Shown piece by piece: positions 34,348 to 43,163 of a stretch of DNA of 64,000 nt. Where the stretch lies: NCBI RefSeq assembly GCF_034555375.1, contig NZ_CP140706.1, positions 1,665,001 through 1,729,000 on the forward strand, written 5' to 3'. Each line of letters begins with the position of its first letter. Position 1 is the first letter of the stretch. The DNA is from Pseudomonas sp. B33.4 (GTDB taxonomy: Bacteria > Pseudomonadota > Gammaproteobacteria > Pseudomonadales > Pseudomonadaceae). The notes under the pieces were generated by a model. That model searched no databases. It was not told where the DNA came from and saw nothing but the letters and a program-made list of their open reading frames with translations. The translations under genes were made by a program, and so were the position numbers.

Positions 34348-35206
34348 AATGGAAAACAGCAAGTACAAGTTGCTGGGATTCGAGAATGGAAAAAGCCTGG
34401 CCGTGATCATGGTCATTGCGACAGGCAAAATAATTAAAATAAAGCTGAGTGAAGTGTTGAATAGTGAGATTATGGATAATCTGAATAAAATCGAAGTAAA
34501 AAACCTCTACAAGAAGTTTTACTCGCAGGGCGGAGCGCTCACCGCTTACGAAATAAATGACCGTCATGAGAGTTCCTGGATGATCTACATCATTCTGAAC
34601 CTGATGCTGTTCACGCTGTATATCTTCACCAGTATTGCCGCGACAAAACCTATTTACCTGGATTATTTCGACATTGTCGTCACTCCGGGAACGTTCCTGT
34701 ATCCGCTGACCTTTCTGATCGTTGACTTGTTGAACGAGACCTTCGGCCTCAGGCTTGCACGCCGAGCGATACTCTTCGCGTTTATCAGCAATGCGGCGAT
34801 TATCATTCTATTGGCGATTACCACCCATCTTCCGGGGCTGCCGGGTTGGAAGCTCGATGGGCCCTACAATGACGTGATCAGTCAGTTGTCTTCAGTTCTG
34901 GTGGCATCTTCCATTTCTTTTCTGGTGTCCGAGAATATAAATTCGTATCTATTGTGCAAGATCAAGGAGCTGACCAACTCCAGATTCCTGTTCTTGCGCG
35001 TGTTCTTGAGCACATTGTTTGCGGTGATCATCGACAGCTTTCTGTTTTGCTACATCGCCTTTTACGGAACGATGGAAAACAGCGCGATCCTGAGCATGAT
35101 CTATGTTCAGATCGCAATTAAAGTGGGCTTTGCTTTCTTTAATATCATGCCGGCCTATGGCGCGCGGTCACTGTTCAAGAAATACCTGACGGGCAGTCAG
35201 GCTTGA
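34331..35206 (+). CDS. VUT-family (YhhQ-like) transporter with an extra N-terminal domain
   Basis: A 291-residue protein. Residues about 82-290 form six membrane segments of the VUT family (FDIVVTPGTFLYPLTFLIVD, LLNETFGLRLARRAILFAF), whose E. coli member YhhQ imports queuosine precursors preQ0/preQ1. Residues 1-80 are a soluble, Lys/Glu-rich domain not found in YhhQ, with an alternating hydrophobic pattern (SLAVIMVIATGKIIKIKLSE). The ATG at 34331 has GAGGA 8 bases upstream and overlaps the XRE gene; ATG 34349 is an alternative. The gene is visibly AT-rich. A convergent queC follows, supporting a 7-deazaguanine link. Confidence 0.8.
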   Translation: MECSVEMENSKYKLLGFENGKSLAVIMVIATGKIIKIKLSEVLNSEIMDNLNKIEVKNLYKKFYSQGGALTAYEINDRHESSWMIYIILNLMLFTLYIFTSIAATKPIYLDYFDIVVTPGTFLYPLTFLIVDLLNETFGLRLARRAILFAFISNAAIIILLAITTHLPGLPGWKLDGPYNDVISQLSSVLVASSISFLVSENINSYLLCKIKELTNSRFLFLRVFLSTLFAVIIDSFLFCYIAFYGTMENSAILSMIYVQIAIKVGFAFFNIMPAYGARSLFKKYLTGSQA

Positions 35207-35220
35207 TCGAATAAAAATAT

Positions 35221-35247
35221 CGCTCGCCCGGGCTGTCCAGGCGAGCG
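35221..35247. terminator. Bidirectional terminator between VUT gene and queC
   Basis: CGCTCGCC (35221-35228) pairs with GGCGAGCG (35240-35247); AT-rich flanks (AAAAATAT, TTATTTT) allow termination in both directions. Confidence 0.8.
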
Positions 35248-35259
35248 TTATTTTGTGCC

Positions 35260-35958
35260 TTAATTCAACTTGAGTTTCGTTTTCAAGCTATTGGTGACCT
35301 GCTCTTTGTTCTCCAGGAACTCGTTGAGTCCTTTTGCGCGAAGATTGCAAGCATCACAGTCAGCGCATCCGCTTCCGGCAATACCGTTATAGCAAGTCAG
35401 CGTCTGATGGCGGATCAGATCCAGCTGGTTGTGATAATCAGCCAAGGCCCAGGTTTCTGCCTTGTTCAACCACATCAGTGGTGTTTCGAGGCGTAACTGG
35501 TAATCCATGCCTAACTCAAGAGCATTGTTCAATGCTTTGACAAACTCGTCTCGGCAATCCGGATAACCGGAGAAATCGGTTTCGCATACGCCGGTAATGA
35601 CCGTTCTGGCTTGTACTTGATAGGCGTAAATGGAAGCGAGGGTCAAAAACAGAATGTTTCTTCCCGGTACGAAAGTGCTGGGCAGGCTTTCTCCGGAGCT
35701 GTTCACGGTCGGCACCGGAATGTTGTCGCGTGTCAGGCTGCTGATGGCGAGTTCATTAAGCAGCGAGACATCCATGACCTTGTGCACGGTCACGCCGAGT
35801 TTTTTGCAAAGTTGCTGTGCAACTTCAATTTCGGCGTGATGGCGTTGACCATAGTCAAAGGTGATGCAGTGGACTTCGTCATAGTGGGTCAGCGCATGAA
35901 TCAGGCAGGTCGTAGAGTCCTGACCACCACTAAACACGATAACTGCCTTGTTGCTCAT
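35260..35958 (-). CDS. queC: 7-cyano-7-deazaguanine synthase, enterobacterial type
   Basis: A 232-residue enzyme: PP-loop SGGQDSTTC at the start, [53 protein letters not shown], and zinc cysteines in [19 protein letters not shown]. It converts 7-carboxy-7-deazaguanine to preQ0 with ATP and ammonia. The sequence is much closer to E. coli QueC as I recall it than to the usual Pseudomonas QueC, so this is probably a second, acquired copy. ATG 35958 (GGAAG upstream) is preferred to 36027. Convergent with the VUT gene. Confidence 0.93.
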   Translation of the reverse strand: MSNKAVIVFSGGQDSTTCLIHALTHYDEVHCITFDYGQRHHAEIEVAQQLCKKLGVTVHKVMDVSLLNELAISSLTRDNIPVPTVNSSGESLPSTFVPGRNILFLTLASIYAYQVQARTVITGVCETDFSGYPDCRDEFVKALNNALELGMDYQLRLETPLMWLNKAETWALADYHNQLDLIRHQTLTCYNGIAGSGCADCDACNLRAKGLNEFLENKEQVTNSLKTKLKLN

Positions 35959-36115
35959 AAGTCTGCTTCCTGCATTGATCGGGTAAGTTAAAAGTCGGCA
36001 ATGGTAACTCGAAATGACGCTCGACATAAGTGCGCAGGAAGTTGTGCCAGCGGGCAGCCGGTCACTCTGCGGCTAATCGCGGTATCCTGTGCGTTCCGAT
36101 TAAGGGCGTTTTTCC

Positions 36116-36529
36116 ATGCTGGTGATTTCCAACAATGTGCATCTGCCGGATGCCGAGATCGAACTGACGGCCATTCGCGCGCAAGGCGCCGGTGGGCAGA
36201 ACGTCAACAAGGTCTCCAGCGCCATGCACCTGCGCTTCGACATTCCGGCCTCGTCCTTGCCCGAGTTCTACAAGGAGCGGCTGCTGGCGCTGCGCGACAG
36301 TCGCATCACCAGCGATGGCGTGTTGATCATCAAGGCCCAGCAATACCGCACACAGGAAGCCAATCGCGCGGATGCGCTGGAGCGTCTGGTCGAGCTGATC
36401 CTCAGCGCGACCAAGGTGGAAAAGAAACGCCGCCCGACCAAGCCGACTCTCGGTTCAAAAAAACGTCGGCTTGAATCGAAAACCAAGCGCGGCAGCATCA
36501 AGGCCGGGCGCGGCAAGGTGGATTTCTAG
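36116..36529 (+). CDS. arfB: Alternative ribosome-rescue factor ArfB (YaeJ)
   Basis: A 137-residue peptidyl-tRNA hydrolase with the GGQ loop ([15 protein letters not shown], residues 22-36) and the basic C-terminal tail ([23 protein letters not shown]) that enters the empty mRNA channel. It frees ribosomes stalled without a stop codon. Its end overlaps the convergent MFS gene by 4 bases. Confidence 0.95.
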   Translation: MLVISNNVHLPDAEIELTAIRAQGAGGQNVNKVSSAMHLRFDIPASSLPEFYKERLLALRDSRITSDGVLIIKAQQYRTQEANRADALERLVELILSATKVEKKRRPTKPTLGSKKRRLESKTKRGSIKAGRGKVDF

Positions 36530-37725
36530 TCTTCGCGATACTTGGCGGTGTGTTTGTACAGGTACACGCTCAGCGCCAATCCGCTTAGCGAGGCGAGGGC
36601 AGCGAAGAGGAAGATCGAGGCAAAACCAAAGCCTGCCGCAATCGCCCCGGCCAGTGGCCCGGTGATCCCCAGCGACAAATCGATGAACAGTGAATAGGCG
36701 CCGACCGCTGCGCCACGGCTCGACGCCGGCACCAGATTCACCGCTTCCACGCCCAGCGCCGGGAACACCAGCGAGAAACCGAAACCGCTCAGCGCCGCAC
36801 CGGCCAGCGCCCAATGCGCGTCGGGTGCCAGCCACAGCAGTAACAGGCCAAGGGTTTCCACCGACAAACAGGCAATCGCCACGCGAAAGCCGCCGAGACG
36901 GTTGATGAGGTTGCCGAACAGCAGCCGCGCACCGATGAAGCTGGCGCCGAACAGGCTCAGGCACAGCACCGCGTTGTCCCAATGCTGGGTCGCGTAATAC
37001 AGGGTGATGAAGGTGGCGATGGTGCCGAAGCCGATCGAGCCCAGCGCCAGACCGCAGCCGTGGGGAAACACTTTGCCGAGCACATGCATGAACGGCAGAC
37101 GCTCGCCGGCGACAATCGGTGCCGGTGTTTTTGGCCAGGCGAGCAATAGGCCCAACGCGGCGAGCAGGATAATGCTGACGCCCATGCTCCACAGCCCCAA
37201 CTGCCCAACCAGCCACACGCCGAACGGGGCGCCAACCGCCAGTGCGCCATAACTGGCGATGCCGTTCCAGGAAATCACCTTGGCCGTGTTCGCTGCGCCG
37301 ACCCGGCCGATGCCCCAGCCAATCGAACCGGAGCCGACAAGGCTTTCCGCGCTGCCCAGCACCAGTCGACCGATCAACAGACTGATCAAACTGAGCATCG
37401 GCATGCTCGGTGTCCACGCCGAAATCAGCATGAACACACCGCTCAAGCCACACCCGGCCAGACCAATCATCACCGCGCGTTTGCTGCCCTGGTTGTCGAT
37501 TATCTTGCCGGCATACGGGCGGCTGAGCAGGGTCGCGAGGTATTGCACGCTGATCACCAGACCGGCGATCACCGCGCCAAAGCCGAGGTCACTGTGGACA
37601 TAACCGGGCAACACCGCGAGCGGAATGCCGATGTTCAGATAGCCGATAAAGGTGAACAGGACGATGGAAACGACTTGCAGCGTAACCGCCAGGGGGCGCT
37701 GGGGCTCGGATATAGAGGACGACAT
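36526..37725 (-). CDS. MFS transporter, YfcJ/YhhS type
   Basis: A 399-residue, 12-span major facilitator with the loop 2-3 signature [18 protein letters not shown] and a start ([20 protein letters not shown]) typical of the YhhS/YfcJ (UPF0226) group. Probably an efflux carrier; substrate unknown. Monocistronic. Confidence 0.87.
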   Translation of the reverse strand: MSSSISEPQRPLAVTLQVVSIVLFTFIGYLNIGIPLAVLPGYVHSDLGFGAVIAGLVISVQYLATLLSRPYAGKIIDNQGSKRAVMIGLAGCGLSGVFMLISAWTPSMPMLSLISLLIGRLVLGSAESLVGSGSIGWGIGRVGAANTAKVISWNGIASYGALAVGAPFGVWLVGQLGLWSMGVSIILLAALGLLLAWPKTPAPIVAGERLPFMHVLGKVFPHGCGLALGSIGFGTIATFITLYYATQHWDNAVLCLSLFGASFIGARLLFGNLINRLGGFRVAIACLSVETLGLLLLWLAPDAHWALAGAALSGFGFSLVFPALGVEAVNLVPASSRGAAVGAYSLFIDLSLGITGPLAGAIAAGFGFASIFLFAALASLSGLALSVYLYKHTAKYRED

Positions 37726-37827
37726 GGGTAACGATCCACGGGAGCGGCAGATTAGATAGGCTGCTTATGATACCGGCGCGGACGCCTCTGGGGCGGGAAA
37801 AGTAAAACTATTTGCTCGGCGGCGGCT

Positions 37828-38010
37828 TCAAGGTTTGTCCGGGGCAACCAGCTGCGTGGTGACCAGAGCGGCCAGGGCGTTTTCCTCTGTGCCGAAACGG
37901 GCGAGCAGGGCGGCTTGTTTCTCGGGCGAGAGGCGATTCCAGATCTCGATCATTTTCTCGGTCGCGCCGATCAGGACGGCAGCTTGGCTTTCAGAGAATT
38001 CGTCGGTCAT
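37828..38010 (-). CDS. Small conserved-looking protein, 60 residues
   Basis: Reads MTDEFSESQAAVLIGATEKM, then a helical IEIWNRLSPEKQAALLARFG and an Ala-rich end. Soluble, mildly acidic, no cysteines, no signal peptide. No strong ribosome site precedes the ATG. Unknown function; kept because composition and codon use are protein-like and it is flanked by clear non-coding DNA. Confidence 0.55.
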   Translation of the reverse strand: MTDEFSESQAAVLIGATEKMIEIWNRLSPEKQAALLARFGTEENALAALVTTQLVAPDKP

Positions 38011-38030
38011 GGCGGGCTCGGGTTCAGGCA

Positions 38031-38062
38031 GTGTGGAAAGCGCATGTTAGCGCTTTCCACAC
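38031..38062. repeat. Perfect 13-bp inverted repeat
   Basis: GTGTGGAAAGCGC (38031-38043) pairs with GCGCTTTCCACAC (38050-38062), loop ATGTTA. It lies between two - strand small genes. No T run follows, so it may be a weak terminator of the upstream gene or an operator. Confidence 0.6.
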
Positions 38063-38079
38063 GGTCTGTACGACAGGTC

Positions 38080-38211
38080 TTACTCTTCGTTGTCGGCCGG
38101 GCGGCTCTCAACGGCTTCTTTCGGCTCGGGCTGTTGGGCGCCGGCTTGCTGCGTGGTCGTCTGCTCAGGTACGTGCAGGCTTGGGAAGGGGAGATTAGGA
38201 ATCTCGTGCAT
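38080..38211 (-). CDS. Small Pro/Gln/Glu-rich protein, 43 residues
   Basis: From ATG at 38211 (AGGAG 9 bases upstream) the frame encodes MHEIPNLPFPSLHVPEQTTT, a Gln/Ala/Pro stretch, and an acidic end SRPADNEE before TAA. No membrane segment, no cysteine, probably disordered. Unknown function. The good ribosome site and clean frame support it as real. Confidence 0.55.
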   Translation of the reverse strand: MHEIPNLPFPSLHVPEQTTTQQAGAQQPEPKEAVESRPADNEE

Positions 38212-38373
38212 GGTTGCGCTCCTCGCTAAGTCTGTTGATAGATCTGGTAGATCCGCGCTTTTGGAAAGCCTGCGCAGGATACAGCAGGAAAAATGACAAT
38301 CAGACTTTTAATTCAAGTTAATGCGACAGATGGCCGCAGGGGAGGGCAAAACCTGAAGGTCACCACAAACAAA

Positions 38374-38466
38374 TGTGCGAGCGAGCCTGCTCGCGAAGGC
38401 AGTGTGTCAGGCAACATTTTCGTTGAATGACACGCCGCTTTCGCGAGCAGGCTCGCTCCCACAGGG
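38374..38466. repeat. REP pair (inverted)
   Basis: Facing hairpins at 38374-38397 and 38440-38463 (CGAGCCTGCTCGCGAA family) between the 43-codon gene and phhC. Confidence 0.88.
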
Positions 38467-38482
38467 TTTTGTGTTGCAGTAA

Positions 38483-39676
38483 CTATTTGCAGACGCTGGC
38501 GATGGCTTCGGCCAGCAACGCGAGGCGGGTGGAGTCGATACCGGCGACGTTCGCCCGGCCTGAACTGACCATGTACACGCTGTGATGCTCACGCAGTTGT
38601 TTCACTTGCTCCGGCGACAGCCCGGTGTATGAGAACATGCCGCGCTGCACGCCAATGTGCGCAAAGCGCTCGCGCAGGCCATGCGGTTCCAGTGCTTCAA
38701 CCAAGCCGCTGCGCAGTTGCGCAATGCGCAGACGCATCGCTTCCACTTCATCGGCCCAACGGGCTTTCAGTTCCGGATCGGCGAGGATGGTCGCGACCAC
38801 CGCTGCACCGTGATCCGGCGGCGTCGACCACAGGTTGCGGGCGATGTTGGCCAGTTGGCTGCGGATGTCGATGAGCTTGTCGGCGCTTTTCGCGCAGACG
38901 ATCAGCGCACCGGTGCGATCGCGGTACAGGCCGAAGTTCTTCGAGCAGGAGCTGGTGATCAGCAGTTCGGGCAATTCTGCCGCGAACAAGCGGGTCGACC
39001 AGGCATCCTGTTCCAGACCGTCGCCAAAGCCCTGGTAGGCAAAGTCGATCAGCGGCAGCAGATTGCGCGCGCGCACCACGTCGAGCACGCGCTGCCAGTC
39101 GTCGTGGTTCAAGTCGAAACCGGTCGGGTTGTGGCAGCACGCGTGCAGCAGCACCACATCACCGTTCGGCACTTCATTGAGCACGGCGAGCATGACTTCG
39201 ACATCGAGGCGGTTGTCGCTGCCCACGTACGGGTAGTGACTGACCTTGACCCCGGCCGCGGCGAAAATGGTTTCGTGGATCGGCCAGGTCGGTTTGCTCA
39301 GCCACACGCCTTTGCCCGGCAGGCACTGGGCGATGAAGTCGGCGGCCAGACGCAGCGCACCGGTACCGCCCGGCGTCTGGGTGGCACCGGCACGTTGCTC
39401 GGCGATCAGCTTCGAGTCGGTGCCCAGCACCAGCTCGTTGATGACTTTGCCGAACAGCGGGTTGCCGTGGCCGCCGATGTAGGTCTTGGTGTCCTGGCTT
39501 TCGACCAGTCGCGCTTCGGCGATTTTCACCGCTTCCGGGATCGGCGTCAGGCCTTGGGCGTCCTTGTAGACGCCAACGCCCAGGTCGAATTTGCGCGGAT
39601 TACTGTCCTGCGCATACGCCTCCATCAAGCCGAGGATCGGGTCGCCGGGAACCCGGCCGATGGCGTCGAAGTGCAT
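38483..39676 (-). CDS. phhC: Aromatic amino acid aminotransferase
   Basis: A 397-residue class I aminotransferase of the TyrB/AspC group: GGTGALRLAADF, HACCHNPTGFD, FAYQGFGDG, and the PLP Lys in SSCSKNFGLYRDRTG. In Pseudomonas PhhC transaminates tyrosine (and phenylalanine) to the keto acid. Its first base overlaps the phhB stop, so the two are translationally coupled. Last gene of phhABC. Confidence 0.93.
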   Translation of the reverse strand: MHFDAIGRVPGDPILGLMEAYAQDSNPRKFDLGVGVYKDAQGLTPIPEAVKIAEARLVESQDTKTYIGGHGNPLFGKVINELVLGTDSKLIAEQRAGATQTPGGTGALRLAADFIAQCLPGKGVWLSKPTWPIHETIFAAAGVKVSHYPYVGSDNRLDVEVMLAVLNEVPNGDVVLLHACCHNPTGFDLNHDDWQRVLDVVRARNLLPLIDFAYQGFGDGLEQDAWSTRLFAAELPELLITSSCSKNFGLYRDRTGALIVCAKSADKLIDIRSQLANIARNLWSTPPDHGAAVVATILADPELKARWADEVEAMRLRIAQLRSGLVEALEPHGLRERFAHIGVQRGMFSYTGLSPEQVKQLREHHSVYMVSSGRANVAGIDSTRLALLAEAIASVCK

Positions 39677-40032
39677 TACTTGCGTCCTTCGGCAGTCTTG
39701 GCCACTTCGTCAGTGCGCGCGGCCATGATGAAGTCGTTGCGGTGCAGGCCTTTGATCGAGTGGCTCCACCAGGTCACGGTGACTTTGCCCCACTCGGTCA
39801 GCAGGCCCGGGTGGTGACCTTCGGCCTCGGAGATCTCGCCGACAGCGTTAGTGAACGCCAGTGCGTGCTTGAAGTTCTTGAACAGGAAGACCTTCTCCAA
39901 TTGCATGATGCTGTCGCGTACTTCGATGTTCCAGTCAGGGATCTGCTTGATCAGGATCGGCAGTTCTTCGTCGCTGACTTGTGGCGCATCGGCGCGGCAG
40001 GCTTCGCAGTGGGCTTGGTTCAAAGTGGACAT
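39676..40032 (-). CDS. phhB: Pterin-4a-carbinolamine dehydratase
   Basis: A 118-residue PCD/DCoH protein with the motif [20 protein letters not shown] (the HHP active site) and [13 protein letters not shown]. It recycles the pterin cofactor oxidised by PhhA. AGGA precedes the ATG. Second gene of phhABC, 117 bases after phhA. Confidence 0.96.
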
Positions 40033-40149
40033 GGTGTATTCCTGAAATCGAGTGTGTTTTTTTTATAAAGGCTTGTGAGTCGTCAATGCCGTCACGCTAA
40101 ACCAAAGTGGCGGCAACTGACAGGCTCAATTGTCAGCAAAAGTCGCGGT

Positions 40150-40941
40150 TCACGCGGCTTTCGGTTTCGGCGGAAATTTCGGTGCGTGCAGACCCAGCTG
40201 CATGCCTTGGCGAACCATGGCCATGATGTCTTCATGAGCCACGTCGAACAGACGCTTGAGGTTCGGCAGGACAAAGTACAGCGGTTGCAGGATGTCGATG
40301 CGATACGGCGTGCGCATGGCTTCGAGCGGATCGAACGCCTGATGCTCAGGCTCGTCCGACAGCGAATAAACGGTTTCTTTCGGTGAAGACAGAATGCCGC
40401 CGCCGTAGATGCGTTGGCCTTGTGGGGTGTCGACCAGACCAAACTCGATGGTCATCCAGTACAGACGCGCCAGGTACACACGTTCTTCCTTGGTCGCCTG
40501 CAAGCCGAGTTTGCCGTAGGTGTGGGTGAATTCGGCGAAATACGGGTTGGTCAGCAGCGGGCAGTGACCAAAGATCTCGTGGAAAATGTCCGGCTCTTGC
40601 AGGTAGTCCAGCTCTTCGCGGGTACGGATAAACGTAGCGACCGGAAATTGCTTGCTGGCCAGCAGTTCGAAAAAGGTCTGGAAGGGGATCAGTGCCGGCA
40701 CACGGGCGACCTGCCAGCCGGTGGTCTCGCCGAGCACCTTGTTGATCTCGCCGAGTTGCGGAATGCGGTCGTGGGGCAGACCGAGTTTTTCGATACCGTC
40801 CAGGTACTCCTGGCAGGCACGCCCTTCAATCACTTTCAACTGGCGAGTGATCAGCGTGTTCCACACCGCGTGTTCTTCGGCGGGGTAGTCGATAAAACCT
40901 TGCGCATCGGGCTCGCGGGCCACGTATTGCGTCTGCTTCAT
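40150..40941 (-). CDS. phhA: Phenylalanine 4-monooxygenase
   Basis: A 263-residue bacterial-size aromatic hydroxylase: iron ligands in FHEIFGHCPLLTNPYFAEF (His, His) and the Glu in YWMTIEFGLVD; no regulatory ACT domain, as usual for bacterial enzymes. It converts Phe to Tyr with a tetrahydropterin and O2. Controlled by PhhR from the divergent gene; a TyrR-like box lies 120 bases upstream. Confidence 0.97.
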   Translation of the reverse strand: MKQTQYVAREPDAQGFIDYPAEEHAVWNTLITRQLKVIEGRACQEYLDGIEKLGLPHDRIPQLGEINKVLGETTGWQVARVPALIPFQTFFELLASKQFPVATFIRTREELDYLQEPDIFHEIFGHCPLLTNPYFAEFTHTYGKLGLQATKEERVYLARLYWMTIEFGLVDTPQGQRIYGGGILSSPKETVYSLSDEPEHQAFDPLEAMRTPYRIDILQPLYFVLPNLKRLFDVAHEDIMAMVRQGMQLGLHAPKFPPKPKAA

Positions 40942-41062
40942 ACTGCTCTCCTGCTAGGGGAATTCGTTCTTGTTATGTCCAGCGATGGATTCAGAATTAC
41001 CTGAGAGCGGGTTGATGTGCAGCAGGTTGAATGGCCTGCGCGTAGGAAATTTCTGTTTAATT

Positions 41063-41080
41063 CGTAAAGTTATCGTTACG
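41063..41080. promoter_or_regulatory. Candidate PhhR/TyrR-type box
   Basis: CGTAAA-GTTATC-GTTACG fits the TyrR/PhhR pattern TGTAAA-N6-TTTACA (GTAA-N8-TTAC core) in the 387-base gap between phhA and phhR. No canonical GG-N10-GC sigma-54 element was found facing phhA; the nearest (about 41022-41036) has an 11-base spacer. Confidence 0.5.
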
Positions 41081-41193
41081 GTTTGTCCGCTGTCGCGCAT
41101 TTTCGGTGATTTTCAGGTTTGAAAAGCCTGGTGGCTGTCACATAATCTTGACAACTATCTGCGTGCCTCGACAGAAAAGTCGTGGTGCTTACC

Positions 41194-41286
41194 CTTGTGG
41201 GAGCGAGCCTGCTCGCGAATGCGATCTACCTGACACATTAATGTTGAATGTGCCGCCGTCTTCGCGAGCAGGCTCGCTCCCACAGG
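41194..41286. repeat. REP pair (inverted)
   Basis: Facing copies at 41194-41219 and 41261-41285 of the GGGAGCGAGCCTGCTCGCGA hairpin, directly before phhR. Confidence 0.9.
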
Positions 41287-41328
41287 TTCTGTATTTAACT
41301 TAATGACTGGTTTGGCGGGTTTTCTCCT

Positions 41329-42891
41329 ATGCGCATCAAAGTCCACTGCCAGAACCGCATCGGCATCCTGCGCGACATTCTCAACCTGCTGGTCGCCTAC
41401 GGCATCAACGTGGCGCGCGGTGAGGTCGGTGGCGAGCATGGCAATGCGATCTACTTGCACTGTCCGAACCTGATCAATATTCAGTTTCAAGCGCTGCGCC
41501 CGAAGTTCGAGGCGATCGCCGGGGTGTTCGGCGTCAAGCGAGTAGGGCTGATGCCCAGCGAACGACGGCACATGGAGTTGAATGCCTTGCTCGGCGCGCT
41601 GGAGTTTCCGGTGCTGTCGATCGACATGGGCGGCTCGATCGTCGCGGCCAATCGCGCGGCGGCGCAGTTGCTCGGTGTACGGGTCGATGAGGTCCCGGGC
41701 ATTCCGCTGTCGCGTTACGCTGAAGATTTCGACCTGCCGGAACTGGTGCGCGCGAATAAATCACGAATCAATGGCATGCGGGTCAAGGTCAAGGGCGACA
41801 TCTTTCTGGCCGACATTGCGCCGCTGCAATCGGAGCACGACGACAGTGAAGCGATGGCCGGTGCGGTGCTGACCTTGCATCGCGCCGACCGTGTCGGCGA
41901 GCGCATCTATAACGTGCGCAAGCAGGAGTTGCGTGGCTTTGACAGCATCTTTCAGAGCTCGAAAGTCATGGCTGCCGTCGTGCGTGAAGCGCGGCGTATG
42001 GCGCCACTGGATGCGCCGCTATTGATTGAAGGCGAAACCGGTACCGGTAAGGAACTGCTGGCGCGCGCCTGTCACCTTGCCAGTCCGCGCGGGCAGTCGC
42101 CGCTGATGGCGCTCAACTGCGCCGGCCTGCCCGAGTCGATGGCCGAGACCGAGCTGTTCGGCTACGGCCCCGGCGCCTTCGAAGGGGCGCGGGCCGAAGG
42201 CAAGCTCGGGCTGCTGGAGTTGACGGCGGGCGGTACGCTGTTTCTTGATGGCGTCGGTGAGATGAGCCCGCGCTTGCAGGTGAAACTGCTGCGCTTTCTT
42301 CAGGACGGTTGCTTCCGTCGCGTTGGCAGCGATGAAGAGGTTTACCTGGATGTGCGGGTGATCTGCGCCACCCAGGTGGACCTGTCCGAGCTGTGCGCGC
42401 GCGGCGAGTTTCGCCAGGATTTGTATCACCGCTTGAATGTACTGTCCTTGCACATCCCGCCGCTGCGCGAATGCCTCGACGGCTTGACCCCGCTAGTCGA
42501 GCATTTCCTCGATCAGGCCAGTCGGCAAATTGGCTGTCCGCTACCGAAACTGGCGCCGGCGGCGATGGATCGGCTCAGTCATTACCATTGGCCGGGCAAC
42601 GTGCGGCAACTGGAGAACGTGTTGTTCCAGGCGGTTTCGCTGTGTGATGGCGGCACGGTGAAGGCGGAGCATATTCGTCTGCCGGATTACGGCGTGCGTC
42701 AGCCGCTTGGCGATTTCTCGCTGGAAGGCGGGCTGGACGAGATTGTCGGACGGTTCGAGAAGGCGGTGCTGGAACGGTTGTATTCCGAGCATCCGAGCAG
42801 TCGGCAGCTGGGTAAGCGGTTGGGGGTTTCACATACGACGATTGCTAACAAGCTGCGTGAATATGAGGTCGGCAAAAATCCCGAAGCTTAA
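41329..42891 (+). CDS. phhR: PhhR, TyrR-family enhancer-binding regulator
   Basis: A 520-residue protein: N-terminal ACT domain (MRIKVHCQNRIGILRDILNL), PAS domain (about 85-190), AAA+ domain with Walker A GETGTGKELLAR and Walker B GGTLFLDGVGEM, and C-terminal helix-turn-helix (RQLGKRLGVSHTTIANKLRE). The sigma-54 contact loop reads GAFEGA instead of GAFTGA, as in TyrR-like proteins that act with sigma-70. It activates phhABC in response to Phe/Tyr. Divergent from phhA. Confidence 0.95.
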   Translation: MRIKVHCQNRIGILRDILNLLVAYGINVARGEVGGEHGNAIYLHCPNLINIQFQALRPKFEAIAGVFGVKRVGLMPSERRHMELNALLGALEFPVLSIDMGGSIVAANRAAAQLLGVRVDEVPGIPLSRYAEDFDLPELVRANKSRINGMRVKVKGDIFLADIAPLQSEHDDSEAMAGAVLTLHRADRVGERIYNVRKQELRGFDSIFQSSKVMAAVVREARRMAPLDAPLLIEGETGTGKELLARACHLASPRGQSPLMALNCAGLPESMAETELFGYGPGAFEGARAEGKLGLLELTAGGTLFLDGVGEMSPRLQVKLLRFLQDGCFRRVGSDEEVYLDVRVICATQVDLSELCARGEFRQDLYHRLNVLSLHIPPLRECLDGLTPLVEHFLDQASRQIGCPLPKLAPAAMDRLSHYHWPGNVRQLENVLFQAVSLCDGGTVKAEHIRLPDYGVRQPLGDFSLEGGLDEIVGRFEKAVLERLYSEHPSSRQLGKRLGVSHTTIANKLREYEVGKNPEA

Positions 42892-42978
42892 GATCAAAAG
42901 ATCGCAGCGTGCCGCAGCTCCTACAGGAATACGCATTTCAAATGTAGGAGCTGCGGCACGCTGCGATCTTTTGATCTT
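42890..42978. repeat. Long perfect palindromic repeat at the phhR stop
   Basis: Arms of 36 bases (42890-42925 and 42943-42978) are exact complements, starting AAGATCAAAAGATCGCAGCG. The left arm begins inside the phhR stop codon, so it may serve as terminator. Same family as 20109-20197. Confidence 0.92.
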
Positions 42979-43090
42979 TTGCCGCCAAGCGGCATAACAC
43001 CGCCGGTTTTTCGACTTCGATACATTTCAAATTTTCCCTCATCACTCCCCAAGTCCTTTGTTTGCCGGGTCTTCGTCCGCCAGAAAAAAG

Positions 43091-43107
43091 TTGGTCTGCA
43101 AATTGCT
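43091..43107 (+). promoter_or_regulatory. Sigma-54 promoter of the flgF operon
   Basis: TTGGTCTGCAAATTGCT has GG at 43093-43094 and GC at 43105-43106, exactly 10 bases apart, with the TTGC -12 element. It lies 57 bases before flgF and fits RpoN/FleQ-type control of class II/III flagellar genes. Confidence 0.85.
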
Positions 43108-43163
43108 TATGGCTCAGCAGTACAGCGGTGGGCGGCAAACGTCCGGCATGCAGAGGAATGAGT

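Noticed and set aside
41022..41036. GG/GC pair facing phhA considered as a sigma-54 promoter
   Set aside because: The spacer is 11 bases, not 10, and PhhR lacks an intact GAFTGA loop.
2215..42978. Repeated hairpins considered as a CRISPR array
   Set aside because: They occur singly or as inverted pairs at scattered intergenic sites, not as regularly spaced direct repeats; no cas genes are present.
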